In this document: positions 53,692 through 62,836 of the stretch, piece by piece | Numbering within the stretch: the first letter of the stretch is position 1 | Layout of the letters: every line of letters starts with the position of its first letter | From: CBDEVH01 sp965243565 | GTDB lineage: Bacteria > Pseudomonadota > Gammaproteobacteria > Tethybacterales > Persebacteraceae | DNA length: 64,000 nt | NCBI GenBank assembly: GCA_965243565.1 | Contig: OZ251571.1 | Location: 1,302,001 to 1,366,000 of the forward strand | Direction of reading: 5' to 3' | The notes under the pieces: model-generated | Told to the model about the DNA's origin: nothing | Seen by the model: the letters and a program-made list of their open reading frames with translations, nothing else | The model's database searches: none | Translations under genes and position numbers: made by a program

Positions 53692-54330
53692 TTATTCCCC
53701 TTTTCTCTTTACAGCAGAGCGCATTATTATCGTATTGCCAGGCATCCCTGGAATAGCACCCTTTACCAAAATAATATTCTCTTCGTTGTCAACACGCATG
53801 ATTTTTAAATTTTGCGTGGTGTGACGAACATTTCCCAAACGCCCCGGCATTTTTTTACCCGGAAAGGTACGACCTGGATCTTGACATTGACCCGTTGAAC
53901 CTGGCTTGCGGTGAGACCGTGAGTTACCGTGTGTAGCGCGGTTAGAACTAAAGCCATGCCGTTTAATAACACCGGCAAATCCTTTTCCTTTGCTGTTTGA
54001 AGTAACATCAACATACTGCCCTTCGGCAAAAATGTCGATTGTTAGTTCATCACCAGACTCTTTTGCCTCAGGTAATTGCATGTCTCTAAACTCTACCACA
54101 TCTTTTGCGGCACCTGCTTTATACTTAGCCAAATGACCTTTTTGTGCAGCGTTTAAACGCTTTGTTTTTCTTGTGCCAGCAACGACTTGCACAGATGAAT
54201 AACCATCGGATTTTTCCGTTTTAATTTGAGCGATACGATTGTTTTCAAACTCTATAACGCTTACAGCAACAACGCCTGTCTCAGTGACAATGCGTGTCAT
54301 TCCTAGTTTTTTACCAATTAATCCAATCAT
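53692..54330 (-). CDS. rplC: 50S ribosomal protein L3
   Basis: The 212-aa protein begins MIGLIGKKLGMTRI and has the central extension GFSSNRATHGNSRSHRKPGS with its Gln-bearing STGQCQDPGRTFPGKKMPG. It overlaps rpsJ by 4 nt. Confidence 0.98.
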   Translation of the reverse strand: MIGLIGKKLGMTRIVTETGVVAVSVIEFENNRIAQIKTEKSDGYSSVQVVAGTRKTKRLNAAQKGHLAKYKAGAAKDVVEFRDMQLPEAKESGDELTIDIFAEGQYVDVTSNSKGKGFAGVIKRHGFSSNRATHGNSRSHRKPGSTGQCQDPGRTFPGKKMPGRLGNVRHTTQNLKIMRVDNEENIILVKGAIPGMPGNTIIMRSAVKRKGE

Positions 54331-54656
54331 ATCAAAAATGTCTTTACGTCAATTTCTATTCCGGGTGGCAGATCAAGGTTTGCCATGGCGTTGGTTGCCT
54401 TGTTGCTAACATCAACAATATCAAGTAAACGTACATGCTCACGAATTTCTAACTGTTCTCTTGATTTTTTGTCTTTATGTGGGGACCGTAGTAGGTCAAA
54501 GCGACGGCGACGAACAGGTAATGGCACAGGACCACATACCATCGCACCAACACTTTTTACAGTGTTTACAATACTCGCCGTTGAATCGTCTAATACACGA
54601 TAGTCAAATGACGACAAGCGAATTCTTATTTTAGTTGATGTAGAGTTTTTATACAT
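54327..54656 (-). CDS. rpsJ: 30S ribosomal protein S10
   Basis: The 109-aa protein (103 in E. coli) also binds NusB and NusG. It has KIRIRLSSFDYRVLDDS, GPVPLPVRRRRFDLLRSPH and KKSREQLEIREHVRLLDIVD. It starts 2 nt after the tuf stop, leaving no room for a promoter or the S10 leader. Confidence 0.98.
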   Translation of the reverse strand: MYKNSTSTKIRIRLSSFDYRVLDDSTASIVNTVKSVGAMVCGPVPLPVRRRRFDLLRSPHKDKKSREQLEIREHVRLLDIVDVSNKATNAMANLDLPPGIEIDVKTFLI

Positions 54657-54658
54657 TG

Positions 54659-55849
54659 TTATTCAATAATTTTAGTAACAACACCTGCACCAACAGTACG
54701 GCCACCTTCACGAATTGCAAAACGAAGACCTTCTTCCATTGCAATTGGGGTGATGAGTTCAACTTCTAATGCTAAGTTGTCACCGGGCATCACCATCTCT
54801 ACGCCACTGGGTAGAATAACCGCACCGGTTACGTCTGTCGTTCTGAAATAAAATTGAGGACGATAGCCTTTGAAAAATGGTGTATGACGACCACCTTCGT
54901 CTTTGCCTAATACATAAATCTCCGCACTAAACTTTTTATGAGGTTTAATGCTGCCAGGTTTTGCCATGACTTGACCTCGCTCTACATCTTCTCGCTTGGT
55001 TCCGCGTAGTAACAAACCAACGTTGTCGCCCGCTCTGCCTTCGTCTAATAAACGACGAAACATTTCAACTCCCGTACAGATTGTTTTGCTTGTCGCGTTA
55101 ATCCCGACCACTTCAACTTCTTCTCCGACTTTGACTATTCCGCGTTCAATTCGACCAGTAACTACCGTGCCACGACCAGATATCGAAAATACGTCTTCAA
55201 CTGGCATCAAAAATGTACCGTCAACCGCACGCTCTGGTTGCTCAATATAAGTGTCTAGTGCATCTGCCAATTTGACAATCGATTCCTTGCCTATTAGACT
55301 CGTATCGCCTTCAAGAGCTTTTAGGGCTGAACCTATAATAACAGGGGTGTCATCACCAGGAAAATCGTATTTCGACAGTAACTCGCGTACTTCCATTTCA
55401 ACCAATTCTAGTAACTCTTCGTCATCAACCATATCTGCTTTATTGAGATATACTACAATGCGAGGAACACCTACCTGACGAGCTAATAATATATGCTCGC
55501 GGGTTTGAGGCATAGGACCGTCTGCCGCACTTACTACCAATATGGCAGCGTCCATTTGAGCAGCTCCTGTAATCATGTTCTTAACGTAGTCTGCATGACC
55601 AGGGCAATCAACGTGGGCGTAATGACGATTGCCTGTTTCGTATTCAACGTGAGATGTGTTAATCGTTATGCCTCTGGCTTTTTCTTCAGGGGCATTGTCT
55701 ATTTGGTCGTAGGCTCTTGCCTCGCCACCAAATTCAACTGCTAATATGGACGTTAATGCCGCTGTTAAAGTGGTTTTGCCATGGTCAACGTGACCAATTG
55801 TACCCACATTCATGTGCGGTTTCGAACGTTCAAATTTCTCTTTCGCCAT
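54659..55849 (-). CDS. tuf: Elongation factor Tu, copy 2
   Basis: This gene encodes the same 396-aa protein as the copy at 24397-25587. The 1205-nt identical block (54659-55863, offset 30262) differs at 54782 and 55346 only, both silent, and includes the ribosome site but not the flanks. This is the str-operon copy, between fusA (21 nt) and rpsJ (2 nt). Confidence 0.98.
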   Translation of the reverse strand: MAKEKFERSKPHMNVGTIGHVDHGKTTLTAALTSILAVEFGGEARAYDQIDNAPEEKARGITINTSHVEYETGNRHYAHVDCPGHADYVKNMITGAAQMDAAILVVSAADGPMPQTREHILLARQVGVPRIVVYLNKADMVDDEELLELVEMEVRELLSKYDFPGDDTPVIIGSALKALEGDTSLIGKESIVKLADALDTYIEQPERAVDGTFLMPVEDVFSISGRGTVVTGRIERGIVKVGEEVEVVGINATSKTICTGVEMFRRLLDEGRAGDNVGLLLRGTKREDVERGQVMAKPGSIKPHKKFSAEIYVLGKDEGGRHTPFFKGYRPQFYFRTTDVTGAVILPSGVEMVMPGDNLALEVELITPIAMEEGLRFAIREGGRTVGAGVVTKIIE

Positions 55850-55870
55850 CTCTATTTCCTTTTTATGTTT

Positions 55871-57961
55871 TTATGTTTTTATAATTTCTGCTGCCACATT
55901 GGCTGGGACTTCAGCATAATGTTTAAAGTCCATGCTGTATGTCGCCCGACCTTGTGTTAGTGAGCGTAGTTGTGTGGAATAACCAAACATTTCGGACAAC
56001 GGAACATCAGCAGATATTTTTTTAATGCCTTCTAAAATATCTTCCATTCCTTGAATCATGCCACGGCGTGAATTAATGTCACCCATGACATCACCCATTT
56101 TTTCTTCTGGGGTTTCGACTTCAACATCCATCATTGGCTCTAGTATGACTGGTGATGCTTTTTTCATGCCATCACGGAAAGCAATACCGGCTGCCATACG
56201 AAACGCTTGTTCGCTGGAGTCAACATCGTGAAAAGAACCATCAAATAGTGTTACCTTAATATCAACGACAGGATAACCAGCCAATACGCCTGATTTCATG
56301 GTATCACGCAAACCTTTTTCGACACCAGGAATGTATTCACGAGGAATAGAACCGCCTTTAATAACGTCAACAAATTCGAATCCGCCACCACTACCAGAAG
56401 ATTCTACTTTAATCCAGACATGACCGTATTGACCACGACCACCAGATTGCTTGATAAATTTGCCTTCGACTTCGACTTTTTTGCGAATGGTTTCGCGATA
56501 CGCCACTTGCGGACGACCAACATTGGCTTCAACATTAAACTCGCGACGCATGCGGTCAACAATAATTTCTAGGTGTAACTCACCCATACCAGAGATGATG
56601 GTTTGACCCGATTCTTCGTCACTACGTACACGAAATGAAGGGTCTTCCTGTGCCAAACGCCCTAGTGCAATCGACATTTTTTCTTGATCGACTTTTGTTT
56701 TAGGTTCGACTGCGACATGAATAACTGGCTCAGGGAATGACATTTTTTCTAGGATAATAGGTGCATCAGAAGCACAGATTGTCTCACCCGTAATGCCTTC
56801 TTTAAGCCCAACAGCAGCAGCAATATCACCAGCAAAGACTTCTTTAATCTCTTCACGTGTATTGGCGTGCATTTGCAAAATACGACCAACGCGCTCTTTT
56901 TTACCACGAGAGGCATTAAGTACGGTCATTCCGCTACTAAGTTTGCCTGAATAGACTCTAAAAAATGATAATTGACCCACAAACGGATCGGTGGCAACTT
57001 TAAAAATAAGACCTGCCATTTTTTCTTCGTCGTTCATTTTACGAACAACGGCTTGGTCTTTATCGTCAGTGCCTTTGAGGTCTTCTAAGTCTTCAGGAGA
57101 TGGCAAGTAATGCACAACACAATCAAGCATAGATTGAACACCTTTGTTTTTAAAGGCGGTGCCACAAAGCATTGGCACAACTTCGTTAGCCAATGTACGT
57201 AGACGAATGGCTTTATAAATACTTTCTGCGTCTAAGTCGCCGTCTTCAAGATATTTTTCCATCGTTTCTTCTGTGGATTCGGCTGCGACTTCGACTAAAT
57301 TAGAATGCCATTTTTTGGCTTCGGCTTGGTATTCTGCAGGGATGTCATCAATGTAATATTGCGCACCCATGTTTTCTTCTTCCCAGTAAATTGCCTTCAT
57401 GCAGACCAAATCAATGATACCTTTGAAATTTTCTTCGGCACCAATGGGTAATTGCACAGGAACGGGATTGGCTTTTAAGCGGGATATCATTTGCTCGCGT
57501 ACACGATGAAAATTAGCACCAACTCGATCCATTTTGTTAACAAATGCAATGCGTGGAACACCGTATTTGGTGGCTTGTCGCCACACGGTTTCGGACTGTG
57601 GCTGAACACCACCGACTGAACAAAATACACCGACTGCACCGTCTAGTACGCGCAATGAACGCTCTACTTCAATGGTAAAGTCAACGTGCCCTGGGGTGTC
57701 AATGATGTTAATGCGATGCTCGGAAAAGTTATGTTCCATGCCTTTCCAAAAACAAGTGGTAGCCGCAGAAGTAATGGTTATGCCACGTTCTTGCTCTTGC
57801 TCCATCCAGTCCATGACTGCTGTACCTTCGTGAACCTCACCAATTTTGTGAGAAATACCCGTATAAAACAAAACACGCTCAGTGGTGGTGGTCTTACCCG
57901 CATCAATATGCGCCATAATTCCTATGTTACGGTAATTTTTAAGTGGCGTTTTACGAGGCAT
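55871..57961 (-). CDS. fusA: Elongation factor G
   Basis: The 696-aa translocase GTPase has G1 AHIDAGKTTTTER, G3 DTPGHVDFTIEV and G4 NKMDRVGANF. Domain IV includes GRGQYGHVWIKVE and the C-terminal domain SRRGMIQGME. Length matches typical proteobacterial EF-G (about 700). It lies 43 nt after rpsG. Confidence 0.98.
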   Translation of the reverse strand: MPRKTPLKNYRNIGIMAHIDAGKTTTTERVLFYTGISHKIGEVHEGTAVMDWMEQEQERGITITSAATTCFWKGMEHNFSEHRINIIDTPGHVDFTIEVERSLRVLDGAVGVFCSVGGVQPQSETVWRQATKYGVPRIAFVNKMDRVGANFHRVREQMISRLKANPVPVQLPIGAEENFKGIIDLVCMKAIYWEEENMGAQYYIDDIPAEYQAEAKKWHSNLVEVAAESTEETMEKYLEDGDLDAESIYKAIRLRTLANEVVPMLCGTAFKNKGVQSMLDCVVHYLPSPEDLEDLKGTDDKDQAVVRKMNDEEKMAGLIFKVATDPFVGQLSFFRVYSGKLSSGMTVLNASRGKKERVGRILQMHANTREEIKEVFAGDIAAAVGLKEGITGETICASDAPIILEKMSFPEPVIHVAVEPKTKVDQEKMSIALGRLAQEDPSFRVRSDEESGQTIISGMGELHLEIIVDRMRREFNVEANVGRPQVAYRETIRKKVEVEGKFIKQSGGRGQYGHVWIKVESSGSGGGFEFVDVIKGGSIPREYIPGVEKGLRDTMKSGVLAGYPVVDIKVTLFDGSFHDVDSSEQAFRMAAGIAFRDGMKKASPVILEPMMDVEVETPEEKMGDVMGDINSRRGMIQGMEDILEGIKKISADVPLSEMFGYSTQLRSLTQGRATYSMDFKHYAEVPANVAAEIIKT

Positions 57962-58004
57962 ATAGAATAATTAACTAAATATTGATTAAGTATGAATTTA
58001 TAAA

Positions 58005-58475
58005 TTAAAAATTAAAATGTGAAAAAGCTTTGTTGGCAGCTGCCATGCGATGTACTTCCTCTCGCTTTTTCATTGCGCTACCACGGCTTTCGGAGGCGTC
58101 TAGTAAAGATGTCGCCAAATTACGAATGGTGGATTTATCACCACCCTGACGCATGGATTCACGCAACCAGCGCATTGCTAATGCAGTACCACGGCTTGGA
58201 CCGACTTCAATAGGGACTTGGTAATTGGCACCACCAACACGGCGACTTTTTACCTCAACCTGCGGACAAACATTGGTAATAGCGGTTTCAATGATTTCAA
58301 CTGGGTTTTTTTGAGTTTTCTTCTCAATTTCATTCATGGCACCGTAAACCAAGCGCTCAGCAACGGATTTTTTACCGCCACTCATTAATACATTAATGAA
58401 TTTTGCAATTCTAACGCTCCCGTATTTGGCATCAGGGGCAACAACTCTTTTTACAGCAACTCGACGTCTAGACAT
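58005..58475 (-). CDS. rpsG: 30S ribosomal protein S7
   Basis: The 156-aa protein has MSRRRVAVKRVVAPDAKYGS, MSGGKKSVAERLVYGAM and VGGANYQVPIEVGPSRGTAL. It organises the 30S head. It is 10 nt after rpsL. Confidence 0.98.
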   Translation of the reverse strand: MSRRRVAVKRVVAPDAKYGSVRIAKFINVLMSGGKKSVAERLVYGAMNEIEKKTQKNPVEIIETAITNVCPQVEVKSRRVGGANYQVPIEVGPSRGTALAMRWLRESMRQGGDKSTIRNLATSLLDASESRGSAMKKREEVHRMAAANKAFSHFNF

Positions 58476-58485
58476 AATATATTAC

Positions 58486-58857
58486 TTATTTAGGACGCTT
58501 AGCGCCATACTTAGAACGACCGCGACGGCGTTTGTCAACACCTGCTGCATCCAAAGCACCACGCACCACGTGATAACGAACACCTGGTAAATCTTTTACA
58601 CGACCACCACGCACTAAAACAACCGAGTGTTCTTGCAAATTATGCCCTTCACCCGGAATGTATGTTGTAACCTCATAACCGTTTGTCAACCGGACACGTG
58701 CTGCTTTACGCAAAGCCGAGTTTGGCTTTTTAGGTGTCGTGGTATAGACGCGCAAACAAACCCCGCGTTTTTGCGGGCAAATGTCTAACGCCGGTGAGGC
58801 GGATTTTGCTTTTTTTGAACGACGCGCTTTGCGTATCAATTGATTAATAGTTGGCAT
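58486..58857 (-). CDS. rpsL: 30S ribosomal protein S12
   Basis: The 123-aa decoding-centre protein has MPTINQLIRKARRSKKAKS, TPKKPNSALRKAARVRL (with the streptomycin-position lysine of wild type) and KDLPGVRYHVVRG. It is first in the superoperon, 68 bases from the -10 box. Its leader lacks a clear Shine-Dalgarno sequence. Confidence 0.98.
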   Translation of the reverse strand: MPTINQLIRKARRSKKAKSASPALDICPQKRGVCLRVYTTTPKKPNSALRKAARVRLTNGYEVTTYIPGEGHNLQEHSVVLVRGGRVKDLPGVRYHVVRGALDAAGVDKRRRGRSKYGAKRPK

Positions 58858-58925
58858 AACATTGTTTTGGTTGTCAAAAAGAAGTAAAAATGAACACTCT
58901 TTACCCCGAATTTTTCAAGACCATT

Positions 58926-58954
58926 ATTATATTTTTAATACGGTGTAATGTCAA
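58926..58954 (-). promoter_or_regulatory. Consensus sigma-70 promoter of the str-S10-spc-alpha superoperon
   Basis: On the minus strand TTGACA (58954-58949) and TATAAT (58931-58926) are separated by exactly 17 bases, a perfect consensus. A transcription start near 58919 would leave a leader of about 62 bases before rpsL. It is the only strong promoter seen upstream of the 32 co-directional genes. Confidence 0.88.
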
Positions 58955-59190
58955 TAGTAATATAAAGAAGTAGGCGTTAATTTGATGAATATGAATAAAA
59001 ACATCTCAATATTACGGTAGTTTTTATTTTAAAGAGTAAATAACGGTGTTTTTCATTAACAGCACTACACTTTGCCGTGAATTGCTTTGTCATTCCTTAT
59101 CTGTAAAACAAAGTAAATTAAAAATTCAATGTTTATATTTGTCAGCATTAATAATTGGGATAACTTGGCTTGTTTTTAATAAAGAAACCT

Positions 59191-59371
59191 CTAGGTCTAA
59201 AATTTTAAACAACACTTACATGGCACTTATGCTATTGCCCCCAATAAGCGCTTGCCATACTCTGTGTTTGTCATACAATCGGCAAGTTTTTTCAAAACAT
59301 TGGTATCTATCCAGCCTTGATTAAATGCCACTTCTTCAGGTGCTGCCATTACCAGTTGTTTATTATTTTGT
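59191..59371. pseudogene. Duplicated 3' end of rfbA (181-bp direct repeat)
   Basis: The 181 bases match 60053-60233, the end of intact rfbA plus 36 bases downstream, with about eight mismatches and no gaps. The intact gene is on the minus strand, so this copy holds the final C-terminal codons in the same orientation. It lacks the rest of the gene and ends exactly where the IS30-type remnant begins, so it is a non-functional fragment. The sequence 58955-59190 before it shows nothing I can call a gene. Confidence 0.85.
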
Positions 59372-59628
59372 TATTGATAACGATAACCTCTTTTACCTCT
59401 ATTGCGTGCTAATTCTCTACTAATAGTTGATGGGTTACGCCCCATTGTCGAGGACATGTTCCTGATTGCAAAACCTCTTTGTTTTATCAGGTAAATATGG
59501 TATCTTTCCTATTCAGTCAATTGGGTATATTTTTTCATTACCACTCCTTTTTTTTATTGTCAGTAAAAAGGTGATATGACACCCTCTCTGGCTGACTATA
59601 GAGTGTTACACTTATGATGTGAATTCAA
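59371..59628 (-). mobile_element. IS30-family remnant with truncated transposase
   Basis: On the minus strand an ATG at 59538, preceded by GGAGTGG, opens MKKYTQLTE, then an in-frame TAG. It continues ERYHIYLIKQRGF and MGRNPSTISRELARNRGKRG to a stop at 59371. This is the N-terminal helix-turn-helix of IS30-type transposases. The catalytic DDE part is gone. Upstream, 59604-59628 resembles an IS30-type terminal repeat (GTTACACTTATGATGTGAAT). The other end is missing, and the break joins the rfbA fragment. Confidence 0.8.
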
Positions 59629-59666
59629 TGGTTATCCGTTTTAATAAAAAATAGAAAAGGAATTTT

Positions 59667-59945
59667 ATGTTAGGTTTTTTCTTATTCGTAGGTCTTGTTT
59701 ATTTAAGTATTACTTACAACAAACCGTTGGTTTTGGCTACTTTTTATACATTTTTTATTACCTTAATTTATGTATCGTTTGGAAATGAAGAGGTCGAACT
59801 GATAGTTGTGGGAGCATTAATAATTTTTTTTATTATGTGGTTATTCTTTTGGTTATTGAAGATAACTGCAGAAAAGGGCATCTTATGGTGGCTCGTCGTT
59901 ATTTTATTTACAGTACCAATTCTTGGGCTAAATTTTGCTACATAA
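59667..59945 (+). CDS. Small membrane protein of unknown function (92 aa)
   Basis: A 92-aa frame begins at an ATG at 59667 with AAAAGG about 7 bases upstream. The protein is almost wholly hydrophobic, with three helices (LGFFLFVGLVYLSI, LVVGALIIFFIMWLFFWLL-like middle, and LWWLVVILFTVPILGLNF). An acidic GNEEVE lies between helices. No family is recognised. It sits between the IS30 remnant and rfbA. Confidence 0.6.
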   Translation: MLGFFLFVGLVYLSITYNKPLVLATFYTFFITLIYVSFGNEEVELIVVGALIIFFIMWLFFWLLKITAEKGILWWLVVILFTVPILGLNFAT

Positions 59946-60052
59946 CAATCGAATATCCTCTATCCAATTCTTATATTCTGTCGGAACTTGCTACTAAAAA
60001 TTCTAGGAAAATTCAAAATTAACAACCTAGGTTCTAAAAACAATGATAAATT

Positions 60053-60233
60053 CTAGGTATAAAATTTTAGACAACGTTTATATGGCACTTATGCTATTGC
60101 CCCCAATAAGCGCTTGCCATACTCTGTGTTTGTCATACAATCGGCAAGTTTTTTCAAAGCATTGGTATCTATCCAGCCTTGATTAAATGCCACTTCTTCA
60201 GGTGCTGCTATTAGCAGTTGTTTATTATTTTGT
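60053..60233. repeat. Parent copy of the 181-bp rfbA-end repeat
   Basis: This is the intact counterpart of 59191-59371, spanning the final 145 bases of rfbA and 36 bases beyond. It is about 96 percent identical with no gap. The flanks outside the repeat do not match, apart from scattered TCTAGG motifs at 60001-60056. Confidence 0.85.
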
Positions 60234-60961
60234 ATTTGTTCTACTGCTTTCGATGCCGTTAGCAATGAGTCTGGCGTACCCGCATCAAACCATAATATAT
60301 CAGCATCCAAATGTTGTACTGATAAATTTTGCGCCTCTAAGTAGCATTGATTCAAATCGGTAATTTCCAGCTCACCACGAGCAGATGGCTGCAAGCCCAT
60401 AACTTGCGACAGCACCGAATTATCGTAAAAATAACAGCCAATAATAGCAAGGTTTGAATCAGGTTCGGCTGGCTTTTCGGTTAATTTAATAGGGTCGCCA
60501 CTGCTGTTTAATGTCACAATGCCAAATCGTTGCGGATCATCCACTGCATAAGAAAAAATAGTCGCACCACTATTGCTGTTATTTGCTTGTTGCAAAATAG
60601 CGGGTAAATTAGCACCATAAAAAATATTATCAGCCAGAACCAAAGCACAATCATCATCGCCAACAAATGATTCTCCAATAAAAAAAGCATCGGCAATGCC
60701 CTTGGGTGTTTTTTGCTCTGCGTAAGAAATATTAATACCCCATTGTCCACCATCACCAAGTAATTGCTGATGAGGAAAAAGCCCAGTAGGACTGGTAATA
60801 ATGAGTATATCCCGAATACCTGCCAGCATTAGAACTGATAAAGGGTAATAAATCATCGGTTTATCATAAATCGGTAGTAACGACTTAGGCACAGCATAAG
60901 TAATAGGAAACAGACGAGAATTTACCCCACCTGCCAAAATAATGCCCTTTCTATTACTCAT
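60089..60961 (-). CDS. rfbA: Glucose-1-phosphate thymidylyltransferase (RmlA type)
   Basis: The 290-aa enzyme makes dTDP-glucose from glucose-1-P and dTTP, the first step of dTDP-rhamnose synthesis. It has LLPIYDKPMIYYPLSVLMLA, LGDGGQWGINISYAEQ, the metal site LADNIFYG and WFDAGTPDSLLTAS. The nucleotide-binding signature usually reads GGxGTRLxPxT but here is GGVNSRLFPIT. The ATG at 60961 matches family starts. The partner rfbB/C/D genes are not nearby. Confidence 0.9.
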   Translation of the reverse strand: MSNRKGIILAGGVNSRLFPITYAVPKSLLPIYDKPMIYYPLSVLMLAGIRDILIITSPTGLFPHQQLLGDGGQWGINISYAEQKTPKGIADAFFIGESFVGDDDCALVLADNIFYGANLPAILQQANNSNSGATIFSYAVDDPQRFGIVTLNSSGDPIKLTEKPAEPDSNLAIIGCYFYDNSVLSQVMGLQPSARGELEITDLNQCYLEAQNLSVQHLDADILWFDAGTPDSLLTASKAVEQIQNNKQLLIAAPEEVAFNQGWIDTNALKKLADCMTNTEYGKRLLGAIA

Positions 60962-61113
60962 ATCGCTTACAAACCTTTCTTCAAAATATAAGCTTACCAC
61001 GCCCGGCAACAACTCTCGAAAAAACAACCGTATTAACATCTCTTGATTAGGCTAACAACAGTAGTAATTGACAACACATATCGTCTGACTGCCCTAAATA
61101 AGCCGTTAGGATA

Positions 61114-61141
61114 AAGTGGAGAAAAGTGGTAAAAAGTGGGA
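61114..61141 (+). promoter_or_regulatory. MraZ operator boxes
   Basis: Three AGTGG units occur at 61115, 61125 and 61135, a strict 10-base period that puts them on one DNA face. MraZ binds such GTGGG-type repeats upstream of its own gene and represses the division cluster. They lie about 36-62 bases before the mraZ ATG. Confidence 0.8.
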
Positions 61142-61176
61142 ATTATTGATTTTTTCGTGTAAAATAATAGGCAATT

Positions 61177-61656
61177 ATGTCTAATAAAAACACAGCTCTT
61201 GCAAATAAGAATATCGTGACTGGTTCTGCAAAAATTCATCCCGATGAAAAGGGAAGGATTGCCATCCCTAGTCGCTTACGCGATTATTTGTTAGCCGCTT
61301 CTACCATTACCTTAACGTTACACCCGCATGGTTGTCTTAGTTTATATACCGATTTGCAATTTGAAAAAGTCAAAGCACAGATTATAGCGAGCGGTAATAT
61401 GGGCTATTTTGATTCACATTTAGAAGAGGTTATTATTGGTTGTGCTGAGACAACGTCTATTGATAATGCAGGACGAATTACAATTTCGAGCCATTTGCGA
61501 GAACGAGCGACAATAAAACGTGATGTTTTGCTTTTTGGTGTTGGCGAAAGTATACGAATTTGGGATGAAGAACGATGGGAACAACGCAATGCGTTGATGA
61601 CTGCCTATATGCAAGATGAAGGGATTTCGACACCATGGAAAAACATGCGGATTTAA
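61177..61656 (+). CDS. mraZ: Transcriptional regulator MraZ
   Basis: The 159-aa DNA-binding protein has two AbrB-like half-domains, each with the paired signature: DEKGRIAIPSRLRDYL (about residues 22-37) and DNAGRITISSHLRERA (about 96-111). It autoregulates the dcw operon through the repeats at 61114-61141. It overlaps rsmH by 22 nt. Confidence 0.95.
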   Translation: MSNKNTALANKNIVTGSAKIHPDEKGRIAIPSRLRDYLLAASTITLTLHPHGCLSLYTDLQFEKVKAQIIASGNMGYFDSHLEEVIIGCAETTSIDNAGRITISSHLRERATIKRDVLLFGVGESIRIWDEERWEQRNALMTAYMQDEGISTPWKNMRI

Positions 61657-62561
61657 GTAATCCTCATCAGTCGGTCATGCTGCATGAAGCGATTGACCAT
61701 TTGATAAGTGATGTCAGCTCTAATGAGCGTGTTTTTGTTGACGCAACGTTTGGGGCTGGAGGGCATACAAAATCTATTCTTTCTCGCATTGGTGCTGACG
61801 ATCGATTGATTTCGATCGATTGCGATGATGTAGCTGCCGATATTGCCAAGACTATTGCCAATAAAAATTTTACATTTGTTCATCGCAATTATGCCGATAT
61901 TTCTGATGTTCTCGCTTCGCTTAATATTAATAGTGTACACGGTTTTTTATTTGATTTGGGAGTGTCTAGTATGCAATTGGATACATCTGATAGAGGTTTT
62001 TCATTTCAAAAAGAAGCTGCATTGGATATGCGGATGGACCATCGCTTGCCACAAACAGCAGCGGATTGGTTGGTAGCGAGTAGTGAGAAGGAAATTTTTT
62101 ATTCACTGCGCACGTATGGCGAAGAGCCAGAAGCCAAACGCTTGGCACGGGCTATTTATAATGATCGCAATGAATTAAAAACAACGTTACAATTAGCAGC
62201 ACTTGTTAAACGCGTTAAAAGGAAATCTACACCTATTGGCAAGCATCCTGCTACTCGCGTTTTTCAGGCTATTCGTATTAGTGTTAATAACGAGTTGGAT
62301 AATTTGCGGCTGGGGCTTGCCGCAGCACAACAAGCATTGGCGGTTGGTGGACGGTTGGTGGTTATCGCGTTTAATTCGCTAGAGGATAGAATTGTAAAAC
62401 AGCTCGGCATTGGTACCGCCTACCCCGGGTTTGGTCGTATTTATAACAACCAACTCAAGCCATTGGGTAAGATGCAACGTCCCACCCAAGATGAAGTTAA
62501 AAATAATGTGCGTGCGCGCAGTGCTTGTGTACGGGTGTTTATCAAAACGGAGGCGGTGTAA
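61635..62561 (+). CDS. rsmH: 16S rRNA m4C1402 methyltransferase RsmH
   Basis: The 308-aa SAM enzyme (formerly MraW) has HQSVMLHEAIDHL, VDATFGAGGHTKSIL as the SAM motif, FDLGVSSMQLD and RVFQAIRISVNNEL. It methylates C1402 in the P-site region. Its start overlaps mraZ and its stop overlaps the ftsL start by one base. Confidence 0.96.
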   Translation: MEKHADLSNPHQSVMLHEAIDHLISDVSSNERVFVDATFGAGGHTKSILSRIGADDRLISIDCDDVAADIAKTIANKNFTFVHRNYADISDVLASLNINSVHGFLFDLGVSSMQLDTSDRGFSFQKEAALDMRMDHRLPQTAADWLVASSEKEIFYSLRTYGEEPEAKRLARAIYNDRNELKTTLQLAALVKRVKRKSTPIGKHPATRVFQAIRISVNNELDNLRLGLAAAQQALAVGGRLVVIAFNSLEDRIVKQLGIGTAYPGFGRIYNNQLKPLGKMQRPTQDEVKNNVRARSACVRVFIKTEAV

Positions 62562-62836
62562 TGCATAGACGTTTGGTAATAGTATATGCATTGTTTGCCC
62601 TGTTTTTTATTTATTCGGTAGGAGCAGTTATTGATGCACGTACTGAAATTCGTGAATTAACAATTAAAAAAACAGTGCTTCGTGATAAATCTCGTGAATT
62701 GCAAGATATAAATCGAAATTTAAAATTAGAGGTAGCGACTTTAACAGATTATCATTATGTTCGAAAATACGCACTAAATGCAGGAATGAAAGAGCCTTCA
62801 TTTGTTGATGGCACATGGATAAGGCTAGATAAGTGA
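62561..62836 (+). CDS. ftsL: Cell division protein FtsL
   Basis: The 91-aa bitopic protein has one membrane helix (LVIVYALFALFFIYSVGAVI) followed by a periplasmic coiled coil (EIRELTIKKTVLRDKSRELQ) that pairs with FtsB. The ATG at 62561 has a strong GGAGG site nearby; a longer in-frame version would lie within rsmH. Sequence identity is low, as usual for FtsL; position and topology support the call. Confidence 0.9.
   Translation: MHRRLVIVYALFALFFIYSVGAVIDARTEIRELTIKKTVLRDKSRELQDINRNLKLEVATLTDYHYVRKYALNAGMKEPSFVDGTWIRLDK

Noticed and set aside
59046..59324. 92-codon plus-strand frame with a hydrophobic stretch
   Set aside because: Its second half is the antisense of the duplicated rfbA fragment, the ATG has no convincing ribosome site and no family match is seen; it is probably an artefact of the rearrangement.
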